From contig NZ_CP031396.1 in NCBI RefSeq assembly GCF_003363755.1, positions 372,001 to 436,000 on the forward strand: a stretch of DNA of 64,000 nucleotides, given 5' to 3'. The position numbers and the translations under genes were made by a program. Numbering within the stretch: the stretch's first letter is position 1; every line of letters starts with the position of its first letter. The notes under the pieces are model-generated. The model worked only from the letters and a program-made list of their open reading frames with translations, was not told the origin of the DNA and ran no database searches. Below, one piece after another: positions 1 through 8,939 of the stretch. The DNA comes from Pseudomonas protegens (GTDB lineage: Bacteria; Pseudomonadota; Gammaproteobacteria; Pseudomonadales; Pseudomonadaceae).

Positions 1-22
1 GTCCTAGACTGATTTTCGCATT

Positions 23-38
23 GTGACCGAGCGGTCAC
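23..38. promoter_or_regulatory. Inverted repeat, possible TetR-type operator
   Basis: Two perfect 7-base arms, GTGACCG and CGGTCAC, are separated by two bases. The size and symmetry resemble a TetR-family operator. It lies 225 bp upstream of glgA and may belong to a gene beyond the left edge. The remaining leader up to base 262 shows nothing else I can name. Confidence 0.4.
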
Positions 39-262
39 TTTGGCATTGAAAAAGTCGAAACTTTTCGCGTCGGCCCAAGGTCAGGTTAAAGGTAGGGTCG
101 CTGCCACTGGTGCATTCCTTGCAACGGCTCCTCCACCCTTTCTGCTGCAGCGCTCGAGCAGCTCAGGCTGATCGATGTGTGGCGCAATTGCGCCCGGCCA
201 CAGGAATGGCCCGACAGTAGCGTTTGAGACAGCAGAACAGATCAATAAAACGGGAGAGACCT

Positions 263-1831
263 ATGATCAGCGCCGCATTGGACACTCAGGGAGAGCATCC
301 TCAACAGCAGGCCGGTGAACGTGCCCCCCAGGCGATTTCCATCCCTGGAGGCAAGACCCTACTGCCGCTGGCTCGTCAGAATCCCAACCGCAAGCGGGTG
401 CTGTTCGTCACTTCGGAAATCGCCGATCTGGTGAAAACCGGCGGCCTGGGCGACGTCTCCGCCGCCCTGCCCCGGGCCATGGCCCACCTGCACGATGTGC
501 GGGTACTGATTCCCGGCTATCCCCAGGTGCTGCACAGCGAGAACCCCATCCATATCATCGGCGAGCTGGGGGGCCACGCGGCGCTGCCGGCCTGCAAGAT
601 CGGGCGCATGGACATGCCCGACGGCCTGGTGATCTATGTGCTGATCTGCCCAGAGCTGTACGAGCGCGAAGGCACGCCCTACGGCGCCAACAATGGCCGC
701 GACTGGCCCGACAACCACATTCGCTTTGCCCGCCTGGGGCTGGCCGCCGCCGACATCGCCGCCAACCTGGCTCAGATCCACTGGTGCCCCGACCTGGTGC
801 ACGCCCACGACTGGCCCGCCGGGCTGGCCCCGGCCTACATGCACTGGCGCGGGCAGCGCACCCCGACCCTGTTCACCATCCATAACCTGGCCTATCAGGG
901 CGTGGTCAGCCTGGCCTCGTGCCCGGAGCTGGGCATCCCCGAACACGCCCTGCAACAGGAAGGCATGGAGTTCTACGGCAAGCTGTCGTTCCTCAAGGCC
1001 GGCATGGCCTACGCCAGCCACATCACCACGGTGAGCGCCACCTACGCCCAGGAAATCACTACCCCGGCCTTCGGGTGCGGCCTCGACGGTTTTCTCGCCA
1101 GCAAGACCCAGCAAGGCTTGCTCAGTGGCATCCCCAACGGCATCGACGAAAGCTGGGACGCCGCCACCGATGCGCACCTGTTCTGCCCCTTCAGCATGGG
1201 TGATTGGGACGGCAAGGCGGCCAACGCCGCCCATGTGCGGCAGATGTTCGATCTCGATCCCAGCAACGGCCCGCTGTTCGCCGTGGTCTCGCGGCTGGTC
1301 TACCAGAAGGGCCTGGACCTCACCGAAGGCGTGGCCGAATTCATCGTCGCCAACGGCGGCCAGATCGCCATCATCGGCCGCGGCGAACCGGAAGAGGAAC
1401 AATCCATGCGCGCCCTGGCCCGGCGTTTTCCCGGGCGCATCGGGGTCAACATCGGCTTCAATGAAACCGATGCCCGGCGCATGTTCGCCGGCAGCGACTT
1501 TCTGCTCATGCCGTCACGCTACGAGCCCTGCGGGCTGAGCCAGATGTACGCCCAGCGCTTCGGTTCGCTGCCGGTGGCACGCAACACCGGCGGCCTGGCG
1601 GACACCATCGAGAATGGCGTCACCGGCTTTCTGTTCGACGAATCCACGGTGGCCAGCTACCAGGAGGCGCTGACCCGGGCGTTCAAGGTCTTCGCCTATC
1701 CAGCGCTGCTCAACGCCATGCGCTGCCGGGCCATGGCCGCCCCGTTCAACTGGTGCAAGGCGGTGGAACCCTACGCCGAACTCTACGAACAACTGGTGGC
1801 CAAGGCCCTGGGGCAGGCCACCCGACAATAA
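263..1831 (+). CDS. glgA: Glycogen synthase (GT5)
   Basis: This 522-residue enzyme elongates linear alpha-1,4-glucan from a nucleotide-glucose donor in the cytoplasm. The GT5 donor-loop motif KTGGLGDV is at residues 58-65 and the C-terminal EPCGLSQMY active-site motif starts at E421, followed by a TGG-containing helix start. The N-terminus has about 43 residues before the first Rossmann strand (RVLFVTSE), longer than in E. coli GlgA. I chose the ATG at 263 because GGGAGAG lies just upstream; an in-frame ATG at 224 has no ribosome site. treZ follows after 14 bases. It is the first gene of the glucan/trehalose operon. No glgC is visible nearby, so the source of the sugar nucleotide is not local. 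Confidence 0.95.
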   Translation: MISAALDTQGEHPQQQAGERAPQAISIPGGKTLLPLARQNPNRKRVLFVTSEIADLVKTGGLGDVSAALPRAMAHLHDVRVLIPGYPQVLHSENPIHIIGELGGHAALPACKIGRMDMPDGLVIYVLICPELYEREGTPYGANNGRDWPDNHIRFARLGLAAADIAANLAQIHWCPDLVHAHDWPAGLAPAYMHWRGQRTPTLFTIHNLAYQGVVSLASCPELGIPEHALQQEGMEFYGKLSFLKAGMAYASHITTVSATYAQEITTPAFGCGLDGFLASKTQQGLLSGIPNGIDESWDAATDAHLFCPFSMGDWDGKAANAAHVRQMFDLDPSNGPLFAVVSRLVYQKGLDLTEGVAEFIVANGGQIAIIGRGEPEEEQSMRALARRFPGRIGVNIGFNETDARRMFAGSDFLLMPSRYEPCGLSQMYAQRFGSLPVARNTGGLADTIENGVTGFLFDESTVASYQEALTRAFKVFAYPALLNAMRCRAMAAPFNWCKAVEPYAELYEQLVAKALGQATRQ

Positions 1832-1845
1832 AGGGGCCTGGACCC

Positions 1846-3642
1846 ATGCCATCAAGCACCCTGCACAGCTGGAGCCACGGCGCAGTGATGCTGGATAACG
1901 AGCACACCCGGTTCGCCCTGTGGGCACCGGATGCCCGTGAGGTCAGCGTTGCACTGGCGGACGGCCGGTCATTGCCGATGCGGCCCGAGGCCGACGGCTG
2001 GTTCGTGATTCAGGCCCGCTGCCCGGCGGGCAGCCGCTACCGCTACACCATCGATCGACAGATCCAGGTGCCGGACCCGGCCTCCCGAGCCCAGGACGGT
2101 GATGTGCATGGCCCCAGCCTGGTGGTCGACCACAACGCCTACGCCTGGCAGCAGCCCCAGTGGCGTGGCCGGCCCTGGCACGAGGCGGTGATCTACGAAC
2201 TGCATGTCGGGGTCATGGGCGGCTACCTGGCGGTGCAGCAGGCCCTGCCGGCCCTGGTGGACCTGGGGGTGACCGCCATCGAGCTGATGCCCCTGGCGGA
2301 GTTCCCCGGCGAGCGCAACTGGGGCTACGACGGCGTCCTGCCCTACGCCCCGGAAGCCTCCTACGGTGCTCCCGACGACCTCAAGGCCCTGATTGACGCC
2401 GCCCACGGCCTGGGCCTGGCGGTGATCCTCGACGTGGTCTACAACCACTTCGGCCCCGACGGCAACCACCTGCAGCGCTACGCCAAGGGCTTCTTCCGCG
2501 AGGATCTGCACACCCCCTGGGGCGCGGCCATCGACTTCCGCCGGCGGCAAGTACGCGACTTCTTCATCGACAACGCCCTGATGTGGCTGCTGGAGTACCG
2601 TTTCGACGGCCTGCGCCTGGACGCCGTGCACGCCATCGACGACCCGGACTTTCTCCATGAACTGGCCCAGCGGGTACGCCAGGCGGTGCCGGCGTCGCGC
2701 CAGGTGTGGCTCAACCTGGAAAACGAGTTCAACCAGGCCAGCCTGCTGCAGCAGGGTTTCGACGCCCAGTGGAACGACGACGGGCACAACGCCCTGCACG
2801 TGCTGCTCACCGGGGAGACCGACGCTTACTACGCCGACTTCGCCGACGACCCCACCGCGCAACTGGCCCGCTGCCTGAGCCAGGGCTTCGCCTTCCAGGG
2901 CCATGCCAACCGCCACGGCCAACCCCGGGGCGAACCCAGCGGCCACCTGCCCCCCAGCGCCTTTGTGCTGTTCCTGCAAAACCACGACCAGATCGGCAAC
3001 CGGGCCTTTGGCGAGCGCCTCAACCAGCTGGCGCCGACCCAGGCGCTGCAGGCGGCCACGGTGTTGCTGCTGTTGTCACCGATGATCCCGCTGCTGTTCA
3101 TGGGCGATGAAGTGGCGGCCCAGGAGCCGTTCCTGTTCTTCACCAGCCATCAGGGGGAACTGGCCGAAGCCGTGCGCCAGGGCCGGCGCAACGAGTTCGC
3201 TGCCTTCAGCGCCTTTGCCGACGCCGCCCAGCGCCAGCGCATCCCCGATCCCAACGCCCCCTCGACCTTCCAGGCATCACGGCCCCGCCCCCAGTCGCAA
3301 CAGGCCGAGACGACCCGCCAGCTGTACCGCAGCCTGCTGCGTATCCGCCACCGCGAACTGATCCCGCGCCTGCCCGGCGCCCAGGCCCTGGATACCCGGG
3401 TACTGGCCGAAGGCGCCCTGAGCGCACGCTGGCACCTGGGTGACGGCAGCCTGCTGCGCATCGACCTCAACCTCAGCCCACACCGGGTCGAACTGGAGCC
3501 CGAAGCAACAGCACAACTGTGGTTTGAACACCCACCGCGGGCCCTTGAACACTGGCAGCAGGGCTGGTTACCCGCCTTCAGCGCAGTGGTGCAACTGCAC
3601 AGCGGGCCTTGCCCCACCGCCCCCCTTGGAGAACGCCGATGA
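1846..3642 (+). CDS. treZ: Malto-oligosyltrehalose trehalohydrolase
   Basis: TreZ releases free trehalose from the maltooligosyl-trehalose ends made by TreY. The 598-residue protein starts with a short beta domain and continues into a GH13 barrel. The catalytic triad reads as D259 (in GLRLDAVHA), E292 (in NLENEFN) and D381 (in LQNHDQIGN); region I is DVVYNHFG. Start 1846 is preceded by AAGGGG, and an upstream in-frame start lies inside glgA and is not used here. The stop overlaps the malQ start by 4 bases (ATGA), which supports translational coupling. Length and motifs are normal for the family. Confidence 0.95.
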   Translation: MPSSTLHSWSHGAVMLDNEHTRFALWAPDAREVSVALADGRSLPMRPEADGWFVIQARCPAGSRYRYTIDRQIQVPDPASRAQDGDVHGPSLVVDHNAYAWQQPQWRGRPWHEAVIYELHVGVMGGYLAVQQALPALVDLGVTAIELMPLAEFPGERNWGYDGVLPYAPEASYGAPDDLKALIDAAHGLGLAVILDVVYNHFGPDGNHLQRYAKGFFREDLHTPWGAAIDFRRRQVRDFFIDNALMWLLEYRFDGLRLDAVHAIDDPDFLHELAQRVRQAVPASRQVWLNLENEFNQASLLQQGFDAQWNDDGHNALHVLLTGETDAYYADFADDPTAQLARCLSQGFAFQGHANRHGQPRGEPSGHLPPSAFVLFLQNHDQIGNRAFGERLNQLAPTQALQAATVLLLLSPMIPLLFMGDEVAAQEPFLFFTSHQGELAEAVRQGRRNEFAAFSAFADAAQRQRIPDPNAPSTFQASRPRPQSQQAETTRQLYRSLLRIRHRELIPRLPGAQALDTRVLAEGALSARWHLGDGSLLRIDLNLSPHRVELEPEATAQLWFEHPPRALEHWQQGWLPAFSAVVQLHSGPCPTAPLGERR

Positions 3643-5720
3643 GCGATGCGCAACTGGAAATACTCGCCAGCCGCGCCGGCCTGGCAGTGGACTGGATCGA
3701 CGCCAACGGCCGACCGCAAAAGGTTGAGGCCCGGGTGTTACGGGCCGTGCTGGCGGGCCTGGGCCACCCTGCCGACAGCGACCAGGAAATCGCCGACAGC
3801 CTGCAGCAGTTGCATCATCTGCAGCAAAGCCGGCACCTGCCACCGCTGCTGACCGCCGACGTCGGCCAGGGCCTGGACCTGGCCCGGTACTTCGCGCCCG
3901 GGACCCGCTGTGCCATCGAGCTGGAAAACGGCGCACCGCTGTCGTTGCAGCTCGATGAAAGGAGCGTGCTGCCAGGACAGATCCCGGTGGGTTACCACTC
4001 GGTGCGCATCGAGGAGGAACACTTCACCCTCGCGGTGGCCCCCGCACGCTGCTACAGCGTGGCCGACGCCGTGGGCCAGCCGACCCCACGAGCCTGGGGC
4101 CTGAGCGTACAGCTGTATGCCCTGCGCCGCCCCGGTGACGGTGGATTCGGCGATACCCAGGCACTGGAAGAGCTGGCCCGGCAAGCCGCCGAGCGCGGCG
4201 CCGATGCCCTGGCCATCAGCCCGCTGCACGCCATGTTCAACAGCGATCCTGAGCGCTACAGCCCTTACTCGCCCTCCAGCCGGTTGTTTCTCAACAGCCT
4301 GTACGCCGCTCCCGGGGCCACTCTCGGCGACCGGGCCTGGCGCAGCGCCATCGAATCCTGTGGCCTTGGCCAGGCCTTGCAAGCCCTGGAACAGCAACCA
4401 CTGATCGACTGGCCCCAGGCGGCCCAGGCCAAGCAACAAGCACTGCGCGCCCTGTACGAAGGCTTCTGCCACGGCCAGCACCCCCTGCACGAGGACTTCG
4501 CCAGCTATCGCCGCAGCGCCGGCGAAGCCCTGGAAAACCACTGCCGGTTCGAGGCCATCCAGGCCGAGCGCGCCGCCCGCGGCGAAGACCTGGACTGGCG
4601 TCACTGGCCGCAACACTGGCGTAACCCGGCGAGCCCGGCCCTGGCCCGGTTCGCCGAGGAGCAGGCCCATGAAATCGGCTTCCATGCCTTCTGCCAGTGG
4701 CTGATCGCCCGCAGCCTGGAACGGGCCCAGAGCGCGGCCCACAGCAGCGGCATGGGCATCGGCCTGATCGCCGACCTGGCGGTGGGCGCCGACGGCGGTG
4801 GCAGCCAGGCCTGGAGCCGCCAGGAACAGTTGCTGGCGTCCCTGACCGTGGGTGCGCCACCGGACATCCTCAATCGCCAGGGCCAGGGCTGGGGCATCTG
4901 CGCCTTCTCTCCCGAAGGTTTGCAGCGCCATGGTTATCGCGCCTTCATCGAAATGCTCCGGGCCAACTTCGCCCATGCCGGCGGCTTGCGCATTGACCAT
5001 GTGATGGGCTTGCAACGGCTCTGGGTGATCCCGTCGGGAGCGCCGCCCTGCGACGGTGCCTACCTGTACTACCCGGTGGACGATCTGCTGCGCCTGCTGA
5101 CCCTCGAATCCCATCGGCACCAGGCCATTGTCCTCGGCGAGGACCTGGGGACGGTGCCCGACGGCCTGCGGGAAAAGCTCGCCGCCCGGGCCATGCTCGG
5201 CATGCGCGTGCTTTTGTTCGAACAGGACCACAACTGCCACTTCAAGCCGATCCTGGACTGGCCGGACAACGCCCTGGCCACCACCAGCACCCACGATCTG
5301 CCCACCCTCAACGGCTGGTGGCAGGGCCGCGACATCGACTGGAACCTGCGCCTGGGCATGGTGGATGAACAGGGCGCGCGGCAATGGCGCGAACACCGCC
5401 AGCGCGAGCGTGACGGCCTGCGCCAGGCCCTGGCCCAGGACCCACAGAACGTTCACCAAGAGGCCCACGAAGCCGACCAAGTGCTGGACGCCAGCGTGCG
5501 CTTTCTTGGTCATACCCGTGCACCCCTGGTGCTGCTCCCCCTGGAAGATGCCCTGGGCATCGATGAACAGGCCAACCTGCCCGGCACCCTCGACAGCCAC
5601 CCCAACTGGCGCCGGCGCCTGGCCAGTGCCAGCCGGCGCCTGCTGGACGATAGCGATGCCGCGCGGCGCCTGGAACTGCTGGCCTGTGCCCGGCAACAAG
5701 CCCTAGAGCGTGACCGATGA
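3639..5720 (+). CDS. malQ: 4-alpha-glucanotransferase (amylomaltase)
   Basis: This 693-residue cytoplasmic GH77 enzyme transfers maltodextrin segments between chains and recycles short glucans. Residues in LRIDHVMGLQRLW (nucleophile Asp), LGEDLGTV (acid/base Glu) and STHDLPTL (third Asp) match the family. About 150 N-terminal residues form the extra domain seen in large bacterial MalQ proteins. It overlaps treZ and treY by 4 bases on each side, so treZ-malQ-treY are translated as a coupled set. In this context it probably rearranges oligosaccharides left by GlgX and TreZ. Confidence 0.95.
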   Translation: MSDAQLEILASRAGLAVDWIDANGRPQKVEARVLRAVLAGLGHPADSDQEIADSLQQLHHLQQSRHLPPLLTADVGQGLDLARYFAPGTRCAIELENGAPLSLQLDERSVLPGQIPVGYHSVRIEEEHFTLAVAPARCYSVADAVGQPTPRAWGLSVQLYALRRPGDGGFGDTQALEELARQAAERGADALAISPLHAMFNSDPERYSPYSPSSRLFLNSLYAAPGATLGDRAWRSAIESCGLGQALQALEQQPLIDWPQAAQAKQQALRALYEGFCHGQHPLHEDFASYRRSAGEALENHCRFEAIQAERAARGEDLDWRHWPQHWRNPASPALARFAEEQAHEIGFHAFCQWLIARSLERAQSAAHSSGMGIGLIADLAVGADGGGSQAWSRQEQLLASLTVGAPPDILNRQGQGWGICAFSPEGLQRHGYRAFIEMLRANFAHAGGLRIDHVMGLQRLWVIPSGAPPCDGAYLYYPVDDLLRLLTLESHRHQAIVLGEDLGTVPDGLREKLAARAMLGMRVLLFEQDHNCHFKPILDWPDNALATTSTHDLPTLNGWWQGRDIDWNLRLGMVDEQGARQWREHRQRERDGLRQALAQDPQNVHQEAHEADQVLDASVRFLGHTRAPLVLLPLEDALGIDEQANLPGTLDSHPNWRRRLASASRRLLDDSDAARRLELLACARQQALERDR

Positions 5721-8503
5721 ACCTGCCGTCCCTGCCCTTGCTGCGGGCCAGCCTGCGCCTGCAGTTTCATCAAGGCTTCACCCTCGACGACGCCGTCCCC
5801 CTGGTGCCCTACTTCGCCCGCCTGGGCATCAGCCATCTCTATGCCTCACCCCTGCTCCGGGCCCGGGCCGGCTCCCAGCACGGCTATGACGTGGTGGACC
5901 CGACCCAGATCAACCCGGAGCTGGGGGGCGAAGCGGCCCTGCGGCGCCTGGTGGCGGCCCTGCGTCAACAAGGGATGGGACTGATCCTCGACATCGTGTC
6001 CAACCACATGGCCGTGGGCGGCAGCGACAACCCCTGGTGGCTGGACCTGCTGCAATGGGGGCGGCTGAGCCCCTATGGCGAATTCTTCGATATCCAGTGG
6101 CACTCCGCGGACCCGCTGATGGAAGGTCAGTTGCTCCTGCCGTTCCTCGACAGCGACTATGGCGTGGCGCTGCAGGAAGGCCGCTTGAAGCTGCGCCTGG
6201 ACGACGACCTGGGTGGCTTTCACGTACAGCACCACGACCATTGCTTTCCCATCTGCCCCTGGGACTACGCACCACTGCTGCGACTTGCGGAGCCGCTGGA
6301 CGCCGAGTCCAGCGGCGCCCTGAAATCCCTGGCCGACGGTTTTGCGGCGTTGCGCTTCAACGGCGCCGCCCATGCCCAGGCCCGGCCCCTGCAACAAGCA
6401 CTGGCACAGCAACTGCGCCAGCCGTCAGTGCGCCAGGCCATCGACGCCCACTTGCAAGGCTACGACTCGCGCCAGGCCGACGGCTTCACGCGTTTGCATC
6501 AGTTGCTGGAACAACAGAGCTACCGTCTGGCCAGCTGGCGCACCGCGGCCGATGACATCAATTGGCGGCGTTTCTTCGACGTCAATGAACTGGGGGCCCT
6601 GCGGGTCGAACGCCCGGCCGTGTTCGAAGCCACCCACGCCAAGGTCTTCCAGCTGATCGAAGAAAACCTGGTGGATGGCCTGCGCATCGACCACATCGAT
6701 GGCCTGGCCGATCCCCGGGGTTACTGCCGCAAGCTGCGGCGCCGGGTCGACCGCCTGCGTCCGGGCCAGCACCTGCCGATCTACGTCGAGAAGATCCTCG
6801 GCGCGGGCGAGACCCTGCATCGCGACTGGGGCGTGGACGGCAGCACCGGCTACGAATTCATGAACCAGCTGTCGCTGTTGCAACAGGCCCCCGCCGGCCA
6901 GGCGCTGCTGGCAGAGCTGTGGAGCCGGCACAGCCAGCGGTCGCCGCAGTTCGGCGAGGAAGCCCTGCAGGCACGCCAGCAGATCCTCAACGGTTCCCTG
7001 GCCGGTGACTTTGAAAACGTGGCCCAGGCGCTGCTGCAAGTGGCGCGGCTGGACTTGATGAGCCGCGACCTGACCCTGGGGGCCATCCGCCGGGCGCTGC
7101 AGGAGCTGATCGTGCACTTTCCGGTGTACCGCACCTACATCGGTGCCCAGGGCCGCGGCCCCCAGGACCAGCGGTTTTTCCAACAGGCCATGGACGGCGC
7201 CCGAGGCCGCCTGAGCGAGACCGACTGGCCGGTACTCGATTGCCTGGAGCGCTGGCTCGGCGGCCAGGGCTGGCGCCGGCAACCACCGGGCCGGGCGCGC
7301 AAGCTGCTGCGCCACGCCTGCGTGCGCTTCCAGCAACTGACCTCGCCGGCCGCGGCCAAGGCCGTGGAGGACACCGCCTTCTACCGCTCGGCGGTGCTCC
7401 TGGCGCGCAATGACGTGGGCTTCAACAGCGAACAGTTCAGCGCGCCGATCTCGGCCTTCCACAGCGCTTGCCAGCAGCGCCTGGACAGCTTCCCCGACAA
7501 CCTGCTGACCAGCGCCACCCATGACCACAAGCGTGGCGAAGACAGCCGCGCGCGCCTGGCCCTGCTCAGTGAGCGGGCCCCCTGGTATGCCCGCCAAGTG
7601 GCCAGCTGGCGGCTGTTGGCTGCCCCCTTGCACCAGCACCCCGACGTCCCTTCGGCAGGCGATGAACTGATCCTCTATCAAACCCTGCTGGGCAGTTGGC
7701 CCCTGGATTTGCGGGCCGAGGATCAGCCGGGCCTGGAGCGCTATGCCCGGCGCATCTGGCAATGGCAACTCAAGGCCCTGCGTGAAGCCAAGCTGCACAG
7801 CAGTTGGGCAGCCCCCAATCCTGATTACGAAGAGGGCGTTCAGGCGTTTGTCAGCGCCGTGCTGGTCTCGCCGCAAGGCCTGGCCCTGCGCCAGTCGCTT
7901 GCGGCGGCAGCCAACAGCATCGCCCCTGGCGGCGCCCTCAACAGCCTGGCGCAAACTTTGCTGCGCATGACCGTACCAGGGGTGCCGGACCTGTATCAGG
8001 GCAACGACTTCTGGGACTTCAGCCTGGTGGACCCGGACAACCGCCGACTGCCGGACTACCCGGCCCGGCAACGGGCCCTGGACAGCCCGCGCGATCCTCG
8101 GCAGTGGCTGGCCCAGTGGCGTGACGGACGCATCAAGCAGGGCCTGATCGCCCGCGTCCTGGGCCTGCGCGGTCAATACCCGGAGCTGTTCCAGCGCGGC
8201 AGCTACCAGCCGCTGACGGTGCTGGGGCAGGAAGCCGGCCGGGTGCTGGCGTTCATGCGTGAATACCAGGAACAACGAGCCGTGGTGATAGTGCCGATCC
8301 AGGTCGCCGGCCTGCTGGATGACAGTGCAATCCCCAAGGTGGATGCGCAGCGATGGGGCGATACACGGGTGCAACTACCGTTCACCGCTTCGGGCCGCAA
8401 CCTGAATGGACTTTTTTCAACCGGAGCAGTCACACCCCACAAGGAATTGCTGATCAGCGCCGTATTGCAAGACTTTCCACTCAACCTTTTGATTCAACAT
8501 TGA
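5717..8503 (+). CDS. treY: Malto-oligosyltrehalose synthase
   Basis: TreY isomerises the reducing-end alpha-1,4 bond of a linear glucan to an alpha,alpha-1,1 bond, making the TreZ substrate. It is a 928-residue GH13 protein. The first barrel strands (YASPLLRA, DIVSNHMA) lie near the N-terminus. The catalytic Asp is in DGLRIDHIDGLADP, the Glu in YVEKILGAGE, and the third region is SATHDHKRGED. A large helical insertion between barrel elements is typical. The ATGA overlap with malQ fixes the start. Confidence 0.95.
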   Translation: MNLPSLPLLRASLRLQFHQGFTLDDAVPLVPYFARLGISHLYASPLLRARAGSQHGYDVVDPTQINPELGGEAALRRLVAALRQQGMGLILDIVSNHMAVGGSDNPWWLDLLQWGRLSPYGEFFDIQWHSADPLMEGQLLLPFLDSDYGVALQEGRLKLRLDDDLGGFHVQHHDHCFPICPWDYAPLLRLAEPLDAESSGALKSLADGFAALRFNGAAHAQARPLQQALAQQLRQPSVRQAIDAHLQGYDSRQADGFTRLHQLLEQQSYRLASWRTAADDINWRRFFDVNELGALRVERPAVFEATHAKVFQLIEENLVDGLRIDHIDGLADPRGYCRKLRRRVDRLRPGQHLPIYVEKILGAGETLHRDWGVDGSTGYEFMNQLSLLQQAPAGQALLAELWSRHSQRSPQFGEEALQARQQILNGSLAGDFENVAQALLQVARLDLMSRDLTLGAIRRALQELIVHFPVYRTYIGAQGRGPQDQRFFQQAMDGARGRLSETDWPVLDCLERWLGGQGWRRQPPGRARKLLRHACVRFQQLTSPAAAKAVEDTAFYRSAVLLARNDVGFNSEQFSAPISAFHSACQQRLDSFPDNLLTSATHDHKRGEDSRARLALLSERAPWYARQVASWRLLAAPLHQHPDVPSAGDELILYQTLLGSWPLDLRAEDQPGLERYARRIWQWQLKALREAKLHSSWAAPNPDYEEGVQAFVSAVLVSPQGLALRQSLAAAANSIAPGGALNSLAQTLLRMTVPGVPDLYQGNDFWDFSLVDPDNRRLPDYPARQRALDSPRDPRQWLAQWRDGRIKQGLIARVLGLRGQYPELFQRGSYQPLTVLGQEAGRVLAFMREYQEQRAVVIVPIQVAGLLDDSAIPKVDAQRWGDTRVQLPFTASGRNLNGLFSTGAVTPHKELLISAVLQDFPLNLLIQH

Positions 8504-8524
8504 GTTCAGTCCAGGAGCATTGCG

Positions 8525-8824
8525 ATGAGTACCGACGACAAACGCATACGTGAATTCGCCTATCAGATCTGGGAGTCGGAAGGGAAACCGGAGGGTCACG
8601 AAGCCCGACACTGGGAAATGGCCCGCAAGCTCGCCGAGGCCGAGGCCCTGGCCCCGAGCCAGCCGCCCAAGGGCGCCAAGAGCAAATCTGCCGCCGCCAG
8701 TGCGCCCAGCAAGAGCGCCAGCAAACCCAAGGCCAAGTCGGCCGCCGCGGTGGTAGTGCCGCCAGGAGAGAAGCCTGCGGCGCCGAAGAAACCCCGGGCA
8801 CCGCGCAAGCCGCCAGCCCACTGA
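8525..8824 (+). CDS. DUF2934 family small basic protein
   Basis: This is a 99-residue protein of unknown function. Residues 1-40 hold the DUF2934 core (RIREFAYQIWESEGKPEG, then HWEMA), and residues 45-99 are a Lys/Ala/Pro-rich tail without fold-forming sequence. AGGAG lies 7 bases upstream of the ATG. Genes of this family sit between treY and glgX in other Pseudomonas (PA2161 in P. aeruginosa), so the link with glucan metabolism is conserved though no activity is known to me. The basic tail could bind nucleic acid or polysaccharide; that is a guess. Confidence 0.85.
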   Translation: MSTDDKRIREFAYQIWESEGKPEGHEARHWEMARKLAEAEALAPSQPPKGAKSKSAAASAPSKSASKPKAKSAAAVVVPPGEKPAAPKKPRAPRKPPAH

Positions 8825-8939
8825 CGACACTCCCGCCTCTCTATCGCCCTGAACCGGTGGCGCGCCCGCACGCCACCCTGGATGGCTTCGCCCTGAAAAA
8901 CCTACGGCCGGCCCCCTGATCCTTTTTGCAGGAGCAACC